DNA of 64,000 nt from Streptomyces sp. NRRL B-1140. GTDB taxonomy: Bacteria > Actinomycetota > Actinomycetes > Streptomycetales > Streptomycetaceae. The stretch's first letter is position 1; the number at the start of each line of letters is the position of its first letter. The translations under genes were made by a program, and so were the position numbers. The DNA is taken from the NCBI RefSeq assembly GCF_001280065.1, contig NZ_LGEA01000105.1:1-64000 (forward strand). Reading direction: 5' to 3'. Shown here in pieces: positions 16,283-25,213 of the stretch. The notes under the pieces were generated by a model. That model had not been told where the DNA came from. It worked only from the letters and a program-made list of their open reading frames with translations, and did no database searches.

Positions 16283-17244
16283 GAGCACACCTCCGTGATC
16301 AGGCGCTCCCAGTCGGTCAGGAAGCGTTTGAGCCCGTAGCGTTCGAGGGCCGCCTGGCGGGCGCGGGCTCCGTCCGCGGTCGCGGCCTCGGGTTCGTGGA
16401 GGTAGCGGCGGGCCGCGCGGGCCAGGACGTCGGGGCGGGTGGTCAGCGTGCCGGCGCCGGGCGGGACCGCCTCGACCGCCTCGGTGGTGGCGAGCGCCAG
16501 CACGGGCATGCCGAGGTGCATCGCCTCCAGCAGGGACAGACCGAGGGAGGTCCAGCGCACGGGGTGCAGGTACATGCGGCGCTCGGCCAGTGCCGTGTGC
16601 AGCTCGCTCTGGGGCAGGTCGGCGGTGTGGCAGCGGTCCGGCGGCAGGCCGAGGTGTCGGGCCAGGCCTTCGGTGCCCATCCCGAACACGTCGAGCGGGA
16701 CGGCCTCGGCGAGGGCGGGGAGCAGGTCGGTGCCGGTGTACCGGGCGCGCCGCACCGGTTCGTTGACGACGACGGCGGCGCGGGCGAGCCGGCCGCTGTA
16801 GCGGTGGCCCGGGTCGACGATGCCGTGCTCGATCACCTCGGTGCGGGTGCTGCCGGACTCCCAGAACAGCCGGTTGAAGTGGGTGACGTGCACAAGGGTC
16901 AGGTCGGCGCGGTCGGCGCACGGGTGCCGGGTGTCGGGCACGCCGCCGTCGGGCGCGTTGTGCTCGAGGTACACCGCGGGCACGTCCCGCCCGGGGCGGC
17001 GCCCCCCGAGCCAGCGTTCGGCCAGCACCGCCTCGTGCGGCCGCTGGAGGAGGACCAGGTCGACGGGTGTGCCGCCGAGTTCCGCGGGGGTGACCTCGCG
17101 GACCGAGACGGGCCAGGTGAAGGTTCTGGCCCGCCCGAGGCCGTCGGGGCCGCGGTCGGGGGTGACGGGGACGAGGTAGGTGTGCGGGCCCTGGACGAAC
17201 GCGGTCGTCCAGGAACCGTGCACGTGCCACAGCAGGATGTTCAT
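16279..17244 (-). CDS. Glycosyltransferase, GT4-like
   Basis: 321 residues. Starts MNILLWHVHGSWTTAFVQG, followed by a GT-B layout: VYLEHNAPDGGV, a middle loop, and RMYLHPVRWTSLGLSLLEAMHLGMPVLALATTEAVEAVP containing the family donor-site Glu residues. Shorter than the neighbouring GT4. Overlaps both neighbours by ATGA, so tightly coupled. Donor and acceptor not predictable; a sugar such as heptose or xylose is suggested by the cluster. Confidence 0.85.
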   Translation of the reverse strand: MNILLWHVHGSWTTAFVQGPHTYLVPVTPDRGPDGLGRARTFTWPVSVREVTPAELGGTPVDLVLLQRPHEAVLAERWLGGRRPGRDVPAVYLEHNAPDGGVPDTRHPCADRADLTLVHVTHFNRLFWESGSTRTEVIEHGIVDPGHRYSGRLARAAVVVNEPVRRARYTGTDLLPALAEAVPLDVFGMGTEGLARHLGLPPDRCHTADLPQSELHTALAERRMYLHPVRWTSLGLSLLEAMHLGMPVLALATTEAVEAVPPGAGTLTTRPDVLARAARRYLHEPEAATADGARARQAALERYGLKRFLTDWERLITEVCS

Positions 17245-18302
17245 ACGGCCGCTCCTCGCTCGGTCGGTTCTCCCCGGCCGGCCGGGTGGCCCGTGAGGGC
17301 CGCCACGGCGGCGAGCACCTCGTCGTCGCCGATGCCGTCGAGGCAGGGGTGTCCCGGCACCGGGCAGTGCCGGGCCCTGGTCTGCGCGCAGGCCGCGTGC
17401 CCGTCGCCGAGCAGGACGTGCGGTACTCCGTAGGGGGCCCACCGTTCGGCCGGCACGACCGGTGCGAAGAGGCTGACGACGGGTGTGCCCACGGCGGCGG
17501 CGAGATGCGCCGGGCCGGTGTTGCCGGCCACCACGGCCCGGGCTCCGGCCAGGACCCCGGCCAGGTGGGGCAGGTCGGTGGCGCCGCCGAGGTCCAGGGC
17601 GTGCCGCCCGGCGACCCGTGCGGTCAGTTCCCGCTCGGCGCGCCCGCCCGTGACGACCACCCGGTGCCCCGCGGCGGACAGGGCGGCCACGGCCCGTGCG
17701 GCCCGGCCCGGAGTCCAGGCCCGGGCGGGCACGGCCGCGCCGGGGTGGAGCACGACGTACGGCTCGGGGCCGGTGAGGTGGGCGGCGCTCGGCGGCGGCA
17801 GGACACGCAGCCGGCCGTCGTCGCCGGGCGGGAGCGCGAAACCCTCGGCGCGGGCCAGGTCGAGGGCGGCCAGGGCCTCGTGCCGCTGCGGCCGCCTGCG
17901 GTGCCGCCGGTCGAGGAGTGCACCCGGGTAGTCCTCGCAGTCGGCCGCGGTCCGTCCGATCCCGGCCAGTTTCAGTAGCAGGGCGGCCGGCAGTGGGCTC
18001 TGGTGGTACGACACCAGCACGAGCGCCCGGTCGAAGCGGCCCGCCGTGAGCGTCTCCATCAGCCGCCGGGTGTCCGCACGCGTCACCGGCGGCGGCTCCA
18101 GCCCGACCCAGGGGGCGTCGAAGGTCAGCACGTCGTCGACGCCGGGCAGCATCCGCCCGGCCGCCGCGCCCTGTGGTCCGCAGAGCAGCGCGGTGTACGA
18201 GGACCCGGCGGCGACCGCCCGTACGGCGGGCCCGGCGAGGAGTACGTCTCCGGCGCTGTCGAGACGGACCACGAGGGTGCGGGGAAGGCGGGAGAGGGTC
18301 AT
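17241..18302 (-). CDS. Glycosyltransferase family 9 (heptosyltransferase-like)
   Basis: 353 residues, related to ADP-heptose:LPS heptosyltransferases (WaaF/RfaF). Motifs: TLVVRLDSAGDVLLAGPAVRAVAA at the N-terminus, YVVLHPGAAVPARAWTP, and the C-terminal ADP-heptose pocket GNTGPAHLAAAVGTPVVSLFAPV. In a Gram-positive this cannot build LPS, so it probably adds heptose to another surface glycan or a metabolite. Coupled on both sides by ATGA. Together with the three heptose-making enzymes in the same operon it argues for real ADP-heptose use. Confidence 0.9.
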   Translation of the reverse strand: MTLSRLPRTLVVRLDSAGDVLLAGPAVRAVAAGSSYTALLCGPQGAAAGRMLPGVDDVLTFDAPWVGLEPPPVTRADTRRLMETLTAGRFDRALVLVSYHQSPLPAALLLKLAGIGRTAADCEDYPGALLDRRHRRRPQRHEALAALDLARAEGFALPPGDDGRLRVLPPPSAAHLTGPEPYVVLHPGAAVPARAWTPGRAARAVAALSAAGHRVVVTGGRAERELTARVAGRHALDLGGATDLPHLAGVLAGARAVVAGNTGPAHLAAAVGTPVVSLFAPVVPAERWAPYGVPHVLLGDGHAACAQTRARHCPVPGHPCLDGIGDDEVLAAVAALTGHPAGRGEPTERGAAV

Positions 18303-18907
18303 CGCGGCTCCCGGGCCGGGAGCCGCGAGCCGAGGACGAGACGTACGGCCGCCGGCAGGTCCGGTGCCGTGAGGCCGGCCGTCGCGGTCTCGCCCGCCCG
18401 CGTGACGGCCGTGGGGACCAGGACCCCCCGGGCACCGGCCGCCCGGGCCGCCTCCATGTCTGCTCCGATGTCGCCGATGACGGCGGTGTGTTCCGGTGGG
18501 ACGGCGAGCCGCCGGCACGCGGCCAGGATCAGCCCGGGTGCCGGTTTGCGGCAGCCGCAGCCCTCCCCCGGCCCGTGCGGGCACACGGCCCACACGGCGA
18601 ACGGCCCCAGCAGCTCCTCCACCCGCAGCCGTACGTTCTGCACGTCGCGGCGGGTCAGCAGGCCCCGGGCCACGCCCGACTGGTTGGTCACGACACCGAC
18701 GGGCACCCCGGCGGCGCGCAGGGCGTCCACGGCCTCGCGGGCGCCCGGCATGAGCGTGACCCGCGACGGGTCCCCGTTGTAGGGCACGTCGGCGACGAGG
18801 GTGCCGTCGCGGTCGAAGAGCACGGCAGCGGGCCGGGAGCCGCCCGGGACGTGCGGGTGCCGGCGCACGTGCCCGGGGAGCAGCCAGGGGGCGAGAGGCG
18901 GCGTCAT
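18299..18907 (-). CDS. gmhB: D-glycero-D-manno-heptose 1,7-bisphosphate phosphatase-like HAD protein (GmhB-like)
   Basis: 202-residue HAD phosphatase. Catalytic Asp in LFDRDGTLVAD (residues 31-33), VVTNQSGVARG, the zinc-finger CPHGPGEGCGCRKP typical of GmhB, and IGDIGADMEAA with the last Asp. In the pathway it removes the C7 phosphate from heptose 1,7-bisphosphate between the two HldE activities. About 25 extra N-terminal residues precede the core, so a slightly later start is possible, but this ATG overlaps the previous stop. Confidence 0.9.
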   Translation of the reverse strand: MTPPLAPWLLPGHVRRHPHVPGGSRPAAVLFDRDGTLVADVPYNGDPSRVTLMPGAREAVDALRAAGVPVGVVTNQSGVARGLLTRRDVQNVRLRVEELLGPFAVWAVCPHGPGEGCGCRKPAPGLILAACRRLAVPPEHTAVIGDIGADMEAARAAGARGVLVPTAVTRAGETATAGLTAPDLPAAVRLVLGSRLPAREPR

Positions 18908-19977
18908 GACCGCAGCCGTTCCCGGGCGGCCGGGCGGGATGCGGGCGCCGGCTCACCGCTCCCGAACGGGGTGTACGGCAGGGCCTTGCGGTGCACGAGC
19001 CGCCCGCGCAGCCAGTGCCAGGTCGCGGCGGGGGGGATCAGGGCACTGGTCACCGCCATGGTGAGCACCTCGTCGCGGGTGCCCGGCCCGGGCAGCATGC
19101 GGGCGAGGGCGAACTCGGTGGTGCCGGCCAGCCAGGCTGCGGCGCAGGCCGCGGCGGCCCGGCGCCGTCCGAGCAGGGAGCAGCCGAGCGCCGCCACGCC
19201 CGCTCCGGTCACCGCCAGGTGCAGCGGCAGGCGCCCTCGGGGTGCTTCCGCCCGGCGCCACCAGTGGCGGCCGTGCAGCCGGGTCATCAGCACGTCGTCG
19301 GCGTTGCCTGCCTGGAGCCGGACGGAGGTCCAGCGCCCGGTCGGCCGTACGGGGTGGGTGGTGGTGCGCCGGCCGACGGTGAGCGTCCAGCCGGCGTCGA
19401 GCATGCGCAGGGCAAGATCGGCGTCCTCCCGGAAGGCCCGCCGGAAGCGCTCGTCGAATCCGCCCACGGCCGTCAGCGCGGCCCGGCGGTAGGCCAGGTC
19501 GGCGGTGATCCAGCGGGCGCCGGCGAGTCCGGCCGTGTTGCGTTCCCAGTCGGTGGGGCGCCGGCCTGCGGGCAGGGGCACCTCGATCCGGGCGGTGATC
19601 CCGGCGGTGCGCTCGGTCGCCGCTGCCAGGTCCAGGGTCAGGTCGTCGCCCCAGGTGGGCCCGGGGAGGACGTCGTCGTCGAGGAAGACGATCCAGGGCA
19701 CGTCACCGGCGGCGCGCCAGCCGAGGTTGCGTGCGGCGGCGGGTCCGCGCGCGCCGCCGGGCACGACGACGGTGCGGGCGCGCAGGGAGGGCGGGATGTC
19801 CGCGGTGAGGAGGGTGCGGGCCGCGTCGGGCCGGTCGTCGACGAGGACCACCCGGACGGGACCCGGCCCGGTCGCCTCGGCGAGGGCGTGCAGGCAGGGG
19901 CCCAGGCTGGGCCGGCCGAGGGTCGGGATGACGACGGCGTACGCGGCGGCGGACGTGCGGGCCTCGGGTCGGCTCAT
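18904..19977 (-). CDS. Glycosyltransferase family 2, with C-terminal membrane segments
   Basis: 357 residues, GT-A fold: AVVIPTLGRPSLGPCLHALAE, VLVDDRPDAART, IVFLDDDVLPGPTW (metal-binding DDD) and FDERFRRAFREDADLALRM (the ED pair). The last 100 residues hold one or two hydrophobic stretches (LAVTGAGVAALGCSLLG, AAAACAAAWLAGTTEFALA), so it is probably membrane-bound. ATGA overlap on both sides. Sugar specificity unknown. Confidence 0.88.
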   Translation of the reverse strand: MSRPEARTSAAAYAVVIPTLGRPSLGPCLHALAEATGPGPVRVVLVDDRPDAARTLLTADIPPSLRARTVVVPGGARGPAAARNLGWRAAGDVPWIVFLDDDVLPGPTWGDDLTLDLAAATERTAGITARIEVPLPAGRRPTDWERNTAGLAGARWITADLAYRRAALTAVGGFDERFRRAFREDADLALRMLDAGWTLTVGRRTTTHPVRPTGRWTSVRLQAGNADDVLMTRLHGRHWWRRAEAPRGRLPLHLAVTGAGVAALGCSLLGRRRAAAACAAAWLAGTTEFALARMLPGPGTRDEVLTMAVTSALIPPAATWHWLRGRLVHRKALPYTPFGSGEPAPASRPAARERLRS

Positions 19978-21650
19978 CGGGGGCCTCCGGCGTCGCCGCT
20001 GCGGGAGTCGGTTCGGAAGAGGTCGCCGCGCCGGATCGCGTAGGGGCCGATGGCCAGCAGGTCGACGGGCGAGGAGCCGAAGCACTCCAGGGCGTCGCGC
20101 GGGTCGTCGACCATGGGCCGTCCGGCCGTGTTGAGGCTGGTGTTGACGACCACGGGCAGCCCGGTCAGCCGCTCGAACGCGGCGAGCATGCGCGCGACCA
20201 GGGGTTCGCCGTCCGGGTCGACGGTCTGGATGCGGGCGGTGCCGTCGACGTGCACGACCGCGGGGATGCGGTCCCGCCACGCGGGGGCCACGTCGTGCAC
20301 GAACAGCATGTACGGGCTGGGCAGCGGGCCGTCGAAGAGGCCGGCCGCGCGGTCGGCGAGGACCATGGGGGCGACGGGCCGGAACTGTTCGCGGCCCTTG
20401 ACGTCGTTGAGGCGCTCCAGGTTGCCCGCGTGCCCGGGGTGCGCCAGCAGGGAGCGGTGGCCGAGGGCCCGGGGGCCGTACTCGGAGCGGCCCTGGAACC
20501 AGGCGACGATCCCGTTGTCCGCCAGGGCGCGGGCCACGGTAGCGGCGATGTCCGGGGGCCGCTCGAAGGGTACTGCCGCGGTCTTCAGCCAGGCTCCCAG
20601 CTCGGCGTCGGACCACTCCCGTCCGAGGTCGGCACCGGTCATGGGCTCAGGTGTGTCGCCCTCGACGGCGGACAGCAGCAGGGCTCCGCCCAGGGCGGTG
20701 CCGGCGTCTCCCGCCGCGGGCTGCACCCAGACCCGGGCGAAGGGGCCCTCGCGGGCGATACGGGAGTTGGCGACGCAGTTGAGGGCGACGCCGCCGGCGA
20801 GGGTGAGCACCCGGTCGCGGGTCCGGCCGTGCAGCCAGCGCACCAGGTCGAGCAGGGTCTCCTCCAGTACGGCCTGGGCACTGGCGGCGACGTCGGCGTG
20901 GTCCTGTGTCCACGGCTCGTCGGGACCGCGGGGTGCGCACAGCTCGGGCCAGGGCACGCCGGTGGCGTGGAAGCCGCCGTCGCCGGTGGGGTGCACGTGG
21001 CGGCGCAGCTCGGTGAGCATGCGGGGCCTGCCGTGGGAGGCGAGGGCCATGACCTTGAACTCGTCGGAGGAGCGCAGGAAGCCGAGGTGCTCGGTGAGTT
21101 CCTCGTAGACCAGGCCGAGGGAGTGCGGCAGGTCCTGGGCGTGCAGTTGTTCAAGGCGGTCGCCCACGCGGCGCGCGGCCAGGTGGGAGGCGCGTTCGCC
21201 ACGGCCGTCGAGGACGAGGACGGAGGAGTTGCCGGCGTCCGGTGCGGCGAAGGCGCTGGAGGCGGCGTGGGCCATGTGGTGCGGCACGAAGCGGACGACG
21301 GCGGGGTCGAGACCGGGCAGGGCTGTGCTCAGGAAACCGGGAGCCTCGCGCGCGTAGGTCAGCCGCAGGTGGTCCCAGGGGTCGTCCAGGCCCATGTCCA
21401 CGGCCGGCCGGGCGAGTGCCGGATCGAAGGAGTAGGTGACGGCGTCGAGGTCCTGCGGGCGCAGTCCGGCCCGTTTAAGGCACCAGGCCGCGGCCCGCTC
21501 GGGCAGTTCCCAGGCGGAGAAGGGCAGGGGTCTCTTGCCGTGTTTGCGCCGGGAGAACCGCTCCTCCTCCGCGGCGGCGACGGTCCGTCCGTCGATCACC
21601 AGGGCGGCGGCGGGGTCGTGGAAGAGGGCGTTGATTCCGAGGATGCGCAT
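19974..21650 (-). CDS. Carbamoyltransferase (NodU/CmcH/TobZ family)
   Basis: 558 residues. O-carbamoyltransferases move a carbamoyl group from carbamoyl phosphate through a carbamoyl-adenylate to a sugar hydroxyl. The N-terminal Kae1-like domain shows MRILGINALFHDPAAALV, AAAEEERFSRRKHGKRPLP, the iron-binding HHMAHAASSAF and LTLAGGVALNCVANSRI. The C-terminal domain shows FQGRSEYGPRALGHRSLLA and VVNTSLNTAGRPMVDDPRDAL. All expected landmarks are present. It implies that the cluster's product carries a carbamoylated sugar. 67 bp after the epimerase stop; its own stop overlaps the GT2 start. Confidence 0.93.
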   Translation of the reverse strand: MRILGINALFHDPAAALVIDGRTVAAAEEERFSRRKHGKRPLPFSAWELPERAAAWCLKRAGLRPQDLDAVTYSFDPALARPAVDMGLDDPWDHLRLTYAREAPGFLSTALPGLDPAVVRFVPHHMAHAASSAFAAPDAGNSSVLVLDGRGERASHLAARRVGDRLEQLHAQDLPHSLGLVYEELTEHLGFLRSSDEFKVMALASHGRPRMLTELRRHVHPTGDGGFHATGVPWPELCAPRGPDEPWTQDHADVAASAQAVLEETLLDLVRWLHGRTRDRVLTLAGGVALNCVANSRIAREGPFARVWVQPAAGDAGTALGGALLLSAVEGDTPEPMTGADLGREWSDAELGAWLKTAAVPFERPPDIAATVARALADNGIVAWFQGRSEYGPRALGHRSLLAHPGHAGNLERLNDVKGREQFRPVAPMVLADRAAGLFDGPLPSPYMLFVHDVAPAWRDRIPAVVHVDGTARIQTVDPDGEPLVARMLAAFERLTGLPVVVNTSLNTAGRPMVDDPRDALECFGSSPVDLLAIGPYAIRRGDLFRTDSRSGDAGGPR

Positions 21651-21718
21651 GGGGAGGCGGGCCTTTCGGCGGTCGGTAGACACCTGGGACGCGGCTGGTG
21701 CGGGGTGCCCGGGCGGGT

Positions 21719-22684
21719 TCACTCCTCGGTGCCGGCCTCGCGGAACCAGGCGATCGTGCGCCGCAGCCCCTCCTCGGCGCGCACCTGCGGGTCCCAGCCG
21801 AGCTTGTCGCGGGCCAGCGTGATGTCCGGGCAGCGAACGGCCGGGTCGTCCACGGGGCGTTCGACGTAGCGGACCTCGGAGGGGGAACCGGCGAGTTCGA
21901 CGATGAGACGGGCCAGGTCGAGCATGGTGATCTCGGTCGGGTTGCCGATGTTTACGGGGCCGCGCATGCCGTGGGCGGCGGCGGCGAGGATGCCGCGAAC
22001 GGTGTCGTCGACGTAGCACAGCGACCGGGTCTGGCGGCCGTCGCCGGTGACGGTGAGGGGCTCGCCGGCCAGGGCCTGCCGTACGAAGGTCGGCACCGCC
22101 CGTCCGTCGTGGCCGCGCATACGGGGGCCGTAGGTGTTGAAGAGCCGCACGATGCAGGTGTCGGTGCCCTCGGTCTCGGCGTGGGCGGTGGTCAGTGCCT
22201 CACCGAAGCGTTTGGCCTCGTCGTAGACGCTGCGCGGCCCGACGGGGTTGACGTTGCCCCAGTAGCGCTCGTCCTGGGGGTTCTGCTGCGGGTCGCCGTA
22301 GACCTCGGAGGTCGAGGCGAGGACGAAGCGGGCGCGGGCGGAGTGCGCGAGCTCCAGGACGTTGCGGGTGCCGAGGCTGCCGGTCTCCAGGGTGTGCAGC
22401 GGGAGGCGCAGGTAGTCCGCCGGGGACGCCGGGGAGGCGAAGTGCAGCACGAGGTCCGGCGGCCGTTTGATCCGCAGCCCCTCGGACACGTCGGCCTGGA
22501 CGAGCGTGAAACCGGGCCGTTCGAGCAGCGGCGATATGTTCTCGGGCCGACCGGTGCTGAAGTCGTCGACGCAGGTGACGGCCGCGCCCGCGTCCAGGAG
22601 GGCGGCGCACAGGTGGGAGCCGACGAACCCGGCGCCACCGGTGACGACGGCGTGTTCCCAGGTCCGCGAGAGGGCGGTGCTCAT
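21719..22684 (-). CDS. NAD-dependent sugar epimerase/decarboxylase, UDP-glucuronate decarboxylase-like
   Basis: 321-residue extended short-chain dehydrogenase. NAD site VTGGAGFVGSHLCAALLDAG; catalytic YDEAK (Tyr and Lys) within GNVNPVGPRSVYDEAKRFGE; LASTSEVYGDP and VRLFNTYGPRM. The GNVNP and SEVYGDP blocks are closest to UDP-glucuronate decarboxylases, which make UDP-xylose, rather than to HldD. ATG with GGAAGAG upstream was chosen over an in-frame ATG 12 codons earlier. First gene of the leftward glycan cluster; the 205 bp before it should hold the promoter. Confidence 0.87.
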   Translation of the reverse strand: MSTALSRTWEHAVVTGGAGFVGSHLCAALLDAGAAVTCVDDFSTGRPENISPLLERPGFTLVQADVSEGLRIKRPPDLVLHFASPASPADYLRLPLHTLETGSLGTRNVLELAHSARARFVLASTSEVYGDPQQNPQDERYWGNVNPVGPRSVYDEAKRFGEALTTAHAETEGTDTCIVRLFNTYGPRMRGHDGRAVPTFVRQALAGEPLTVTGDGRQTRSLCYVDDTVRGILAAAAHGMRGPVNIGNPTEITMLDLARLIVELAGSPSEVRYVERPVDDPAVRCPDITLARDKLGWDPQVRAEEGLRRTIAWFREAGTEE

Positions 22685-22889
22685 GTCGGTCTCTCTTCCG
22701 TCGGCGGCGGCGCGCGGCACGACGGTCGCGCTCCGGCCGGCGAAGGGGCCGGAGTGCCGTCGAGCTCACGCCCAGCCTCCGATGGCCGTGCGGGCACGGC
22801 ACGGCCGCGTACGGCAAACCGGTGAGTCACGGAGGGTGAGAGGGCTCGGTGCGGAGCTGTCCGTCCAGGTCGGCGGATGCGTCCGGGCC

Positions 22890-23417
22890 TCAGGCGATCA
22901 GCGTGCGGCCCGGGTTCAGGCGGTGGAGAAGCTGGTCCTGGTGCAGGCCGGCGACCGGGGCGAGCAGGTCGGGGTGGCGCAGCAGGGCGGCGGCGTTCCG
23001 GTCGCGGTCGTCGGGGGCGACGAGCCGGCGGAACTCCGCCGGTGCGCCGGTGCTGTGGTTGCCGCCGGCGAGCGCGGCCACCGCCCGGGCCGCCAGCTCC
23101 TGGTCGGTGAGCAGACTGGCCGCCCAGCTGGCGACGACCTCGTCCACCCAGGTACGCCAGGCCTGTGCGTCCATGTCGTCGCCGAGGGCGGCGTCGGCAC
23201 CGGTGACCCAGTCGAGCCGCCCGGAGCCACCGGGGCCGGCCATGCCGAGCAGGGCGGCGTCCATCACCGTCGGGTACCTGAGCCAGGCCGCGACGGTCAC
23301 GGCCTGCCGGGCCTGCACCTCGCACAGGACGGCGGCCAGCGCGCCGCCGGAGGCGGGGAAGGCGCGGGTCAGCCACTGGGCGGTCGCCGCGATGACAGGG
23401 GAGAGATCTGCGTGCAC
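22890..23417 (-). CDS. Unknown 175-residue protein
   Basis: Reads MHADLSPVIAATAQWLTRAF and continues Ala/Leu-rich with a Trp-containing centre (WRTWVDEVVASWAASLLTDQE) and a tail HQDQLLHRLNPGRTLIA. Predicted soluble and helical. GTG start without an obvious ribosome site, which weakens the start call. No family recognised. It lies between the glycan cluster promoter and a divergent isochorismatase-like gene. Confidence 0.55.
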   Translation of the reverse strand: MHADLSPVIAATAQWLTRAFPASGGALAAVLCEVQARQAVTVAAWLRYPTVMDAALLGMAGPGGSGRLDWVTGADAALGDDMDAQAWRTWVDEVVASWAASLLTDQELAARAVAALAGGNHSTGAPAEFRRLVAPDDRDRNAAALLRHPDLLAPVAGLHQDQLLHRLNPGRTLIA

Positions 23418-23739
23418 TGCGGAACGTCCGGAGGAAGGGGGCGGGTATCGGGATCTGGTCGTAGACGGTAACCGGCGCTCGACGCACCCGGACGTGATCG
23501 GGACCTCGTCCAGGACGTGGCCTCGGCCACATCACCGACGGGAGGGCGTGCCCGTGCCGCGTCGTGCCCCTCGCCCGCCACAAACCCGAGACCGCCAAGG
23601 CCGGACTTTACGGCCGTAGGTTCGGTGCCGGTAATGGCTCCTGCGGAGGGCCGACACGAACCGATCGAGGATCTCCCGAACCCCCGGTCACGGCTCCGTC
23701 GATCCACCAGACTTGCTCTTGTCTCGGCACGGAGAGGGG
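23418..23739. promoter_or_regulatory. Divergent intergenic region
   Basis: 322 bp between the 175-residue gene and the isochorismatase-like gene. It contains a palindrome GTGGCC-TC-GGCCAC at 23517-23530. No gene seen and no strong promoter boxes. Confidence 0.35.
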
Positions 23740-24312
23740 ATGACAGACATGGCGAACAGCGCACTTCTGGTGATGGACGTCCAACGGGACGTCGTTGCCA
23801 TCGCCGATGACGGTTCCGGATACCTGACCCGCCTGCGCAAGGCGATCGACGGTGCCCGGGCCGCCGGAATACCCGTGATCTACGTGGTGCTCGAGTTACG
23901 GCCGGGCGATCCGGAAGTCAGCCCCCGCAACAAGGTGATGACGAACGCCGTGCGGGCCGGCCTGTTCACCGAGGGGGCTCCCGGCACCCGGATCCATGAC
24001 GACGTCGCGCCGCGGCAGGGCGACGTCGTGGTCACCAAGAGGCGGGGGAGCGCGTTCTCCGGCAGCGACCTCGACCTGGTGCTCAGGGCGCGCGACATCG
24101 ACAGCCTCGTCCTCGCCGGCATCGCCACCAGCGCCGTCGTGCTGTCCACTCTGTGGCATGCCATTGACCTGGACTTCGGCATCACCGTTCTGGCGGACGC
24201 CTGCCTCGACACCGACCCCGAAGTGCACCGGCTCCTCATCGAGAAGCTGTTCCCGCAGTGGGCGGAAGTCGTCGCCGTCGAGGACTGGCTCAAGGCCATG
24301 GCGCCGCAATAG
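23740..24312 (+). CDS. Isochorismatase-family protein lacking the nucleophilic cysteine
   Basis: 190 residues with the isochorismatase/nicotinamidase fold: ALLVMDVQRDVVA (first Asp), VTKRRGSAFSGSDLDLVL (Lys region) and LVLAGIATSAVVLSTLWHAIDLDF. In cysteine hydrolases of the fold the segment reads TDxCV; here it is TSAVV, so the usual Cys is absent. True isochorismatases also lack it, so hydrolysis of an enol ether or a non-enzymatic role is possible. ATG is chosen for the adjacent GGAGAGGGG; the ATG three codons on is the alternative. An unknown two-gene unit follows. Confidence 0.85.
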   Translation: MTDMANSALLVMDVQRDVVAIADDGSGYLTRLRKAIDGARAAGIPVIYVVLELRPGDPEVSPRNKVMTNAVRAGLFTEGAPGTRIHDDVAPRQGDVVVTKRRGSAFSGSDLDLVLRARDIDSLVLAGIATSAVVLSTLWHAIDLDFGITVLADACLDTDPEVHRLLIEKLFPQWAEVVAVEDWLKAMAPQ

Positions 24313-24529
24313 CGGAAGGCCGGCCTCGCGTGCGAGGCGAGCCGGCATCACCTCCCGCCGGCCGGGAGGCCAGTCGACGTCGCGCCCGGCGGCGGGCCGC
24401 GGGCACGCCTGGGCGGTCGCCCTGGACTTCCTCGCCGCGCACTGCGGGCCGCCGTGCTTGCCGGGGTCGCAGAGTTCGCGGAGCGGTGGTGCCCGTTTCG
24501 CCGGTACAGGCGCCGGGCACCCGGCCCGC

Positions 24530-25213
24530 GTGTTCTCCCACGGACCCGAACCCGCAGGTCCGGCCCGGCGCACCGGCGTCCGGTCGCCGCTGCGTTTCGA
24601 CGGCTGGATCGCGGGCGTCGGCACGGCGTCCGGCGCCCGCGTGGTGCTCGGCCACTGGCCACGCTCGCCGTTCGGGCCGTTCAGCGACGTGATGGCCGAA
24701 GGGGCCGACGGACACCGGCTGCTGCTGGCCCCGACGCAGGAGACGGCGGAGTTCGTCGCCGGCACCTACGTCTTCGACGAGGTCCGGGTCGTACCGGTGG
24801 AGGTACGCGTCACCGGCCGCCGCCACTGGACCGTCACCGCCACACCGCTCCGCATGGAGTTCAGCACCGGCCGCCGGAACCTGCCGGGCATGGCGCTGCG
24901 GGCGGTTCCGGCGCGCCTCGCCGTCCGCCCGGGCTGGATCGCGCTGTGGGACCGGCCGGCCCGTCTGCTGCTGGGAGCACACACCCACGCCGGTGCCCGG
25001 GCCGGACGGCACCAGTGGTACGGCGCCCGGGATCTGCACCCGGTCACCTCGGCCACCGTGACCTGGAAGGGCGAGAGCCTCGGCGCCCTCGCCCCGGTCG
25101 AGCCCCCCGTGCGCTTCGGGACCGGCTCGACGCCCCGCCCTCCCTGTCTCGTGCGGGTCACCACGACGGTGACCGTGGAGCAGGGCCGGAGTACGACAGG
25201 AGTCGCGTCATGA
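24530..25213 (+). CDS. Unknown protein of about 227 residues
   Basis: Coding potential is clear from the conserved-looking segment RFDGWIAGVGTASGARVVLG, then HWPRSPFGPFSDVMAEGADG, and a C-terminal WYGARDLHPVTSATVTWKGE. No catalytic or membrane motif; I do not recognise the family. The open frame runs much further upstream, over the isochorismatase gene, so the start is uncertain: GTG at 24530 (FSHGPEPAGP follows) is the most likely. Its stop overlaps the ATG of the next gene (ATGA), so both are coupled. Confidence 0.65.
   Translation: MFSHGPEPAGPARRTGVRSPLRFDGWIAGVGTASGARVVLGHWPRSPFGPFSDVMAEGADGHRLLLAPTQETAEFVAGTYVFDEVRVVPVEVRVTGRRHWTVTATPLRMEFSTGRRNLPGMALRAVPARLAVRPGWIALWDRPARLLLGAHTHAGARAGRHQWYGARDLHPVTSATVTWKGESLGALAPVEPPVRFGTGSTPRPPCLVRVTTTVTVEQGRSTTGVAS

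Noticed and set aside
14309..16339. Rightward frame of 676 codons across the SIS and GT4 genes
   Set aside because: Opposite strand of two well-supported genes; no domain recognisable.
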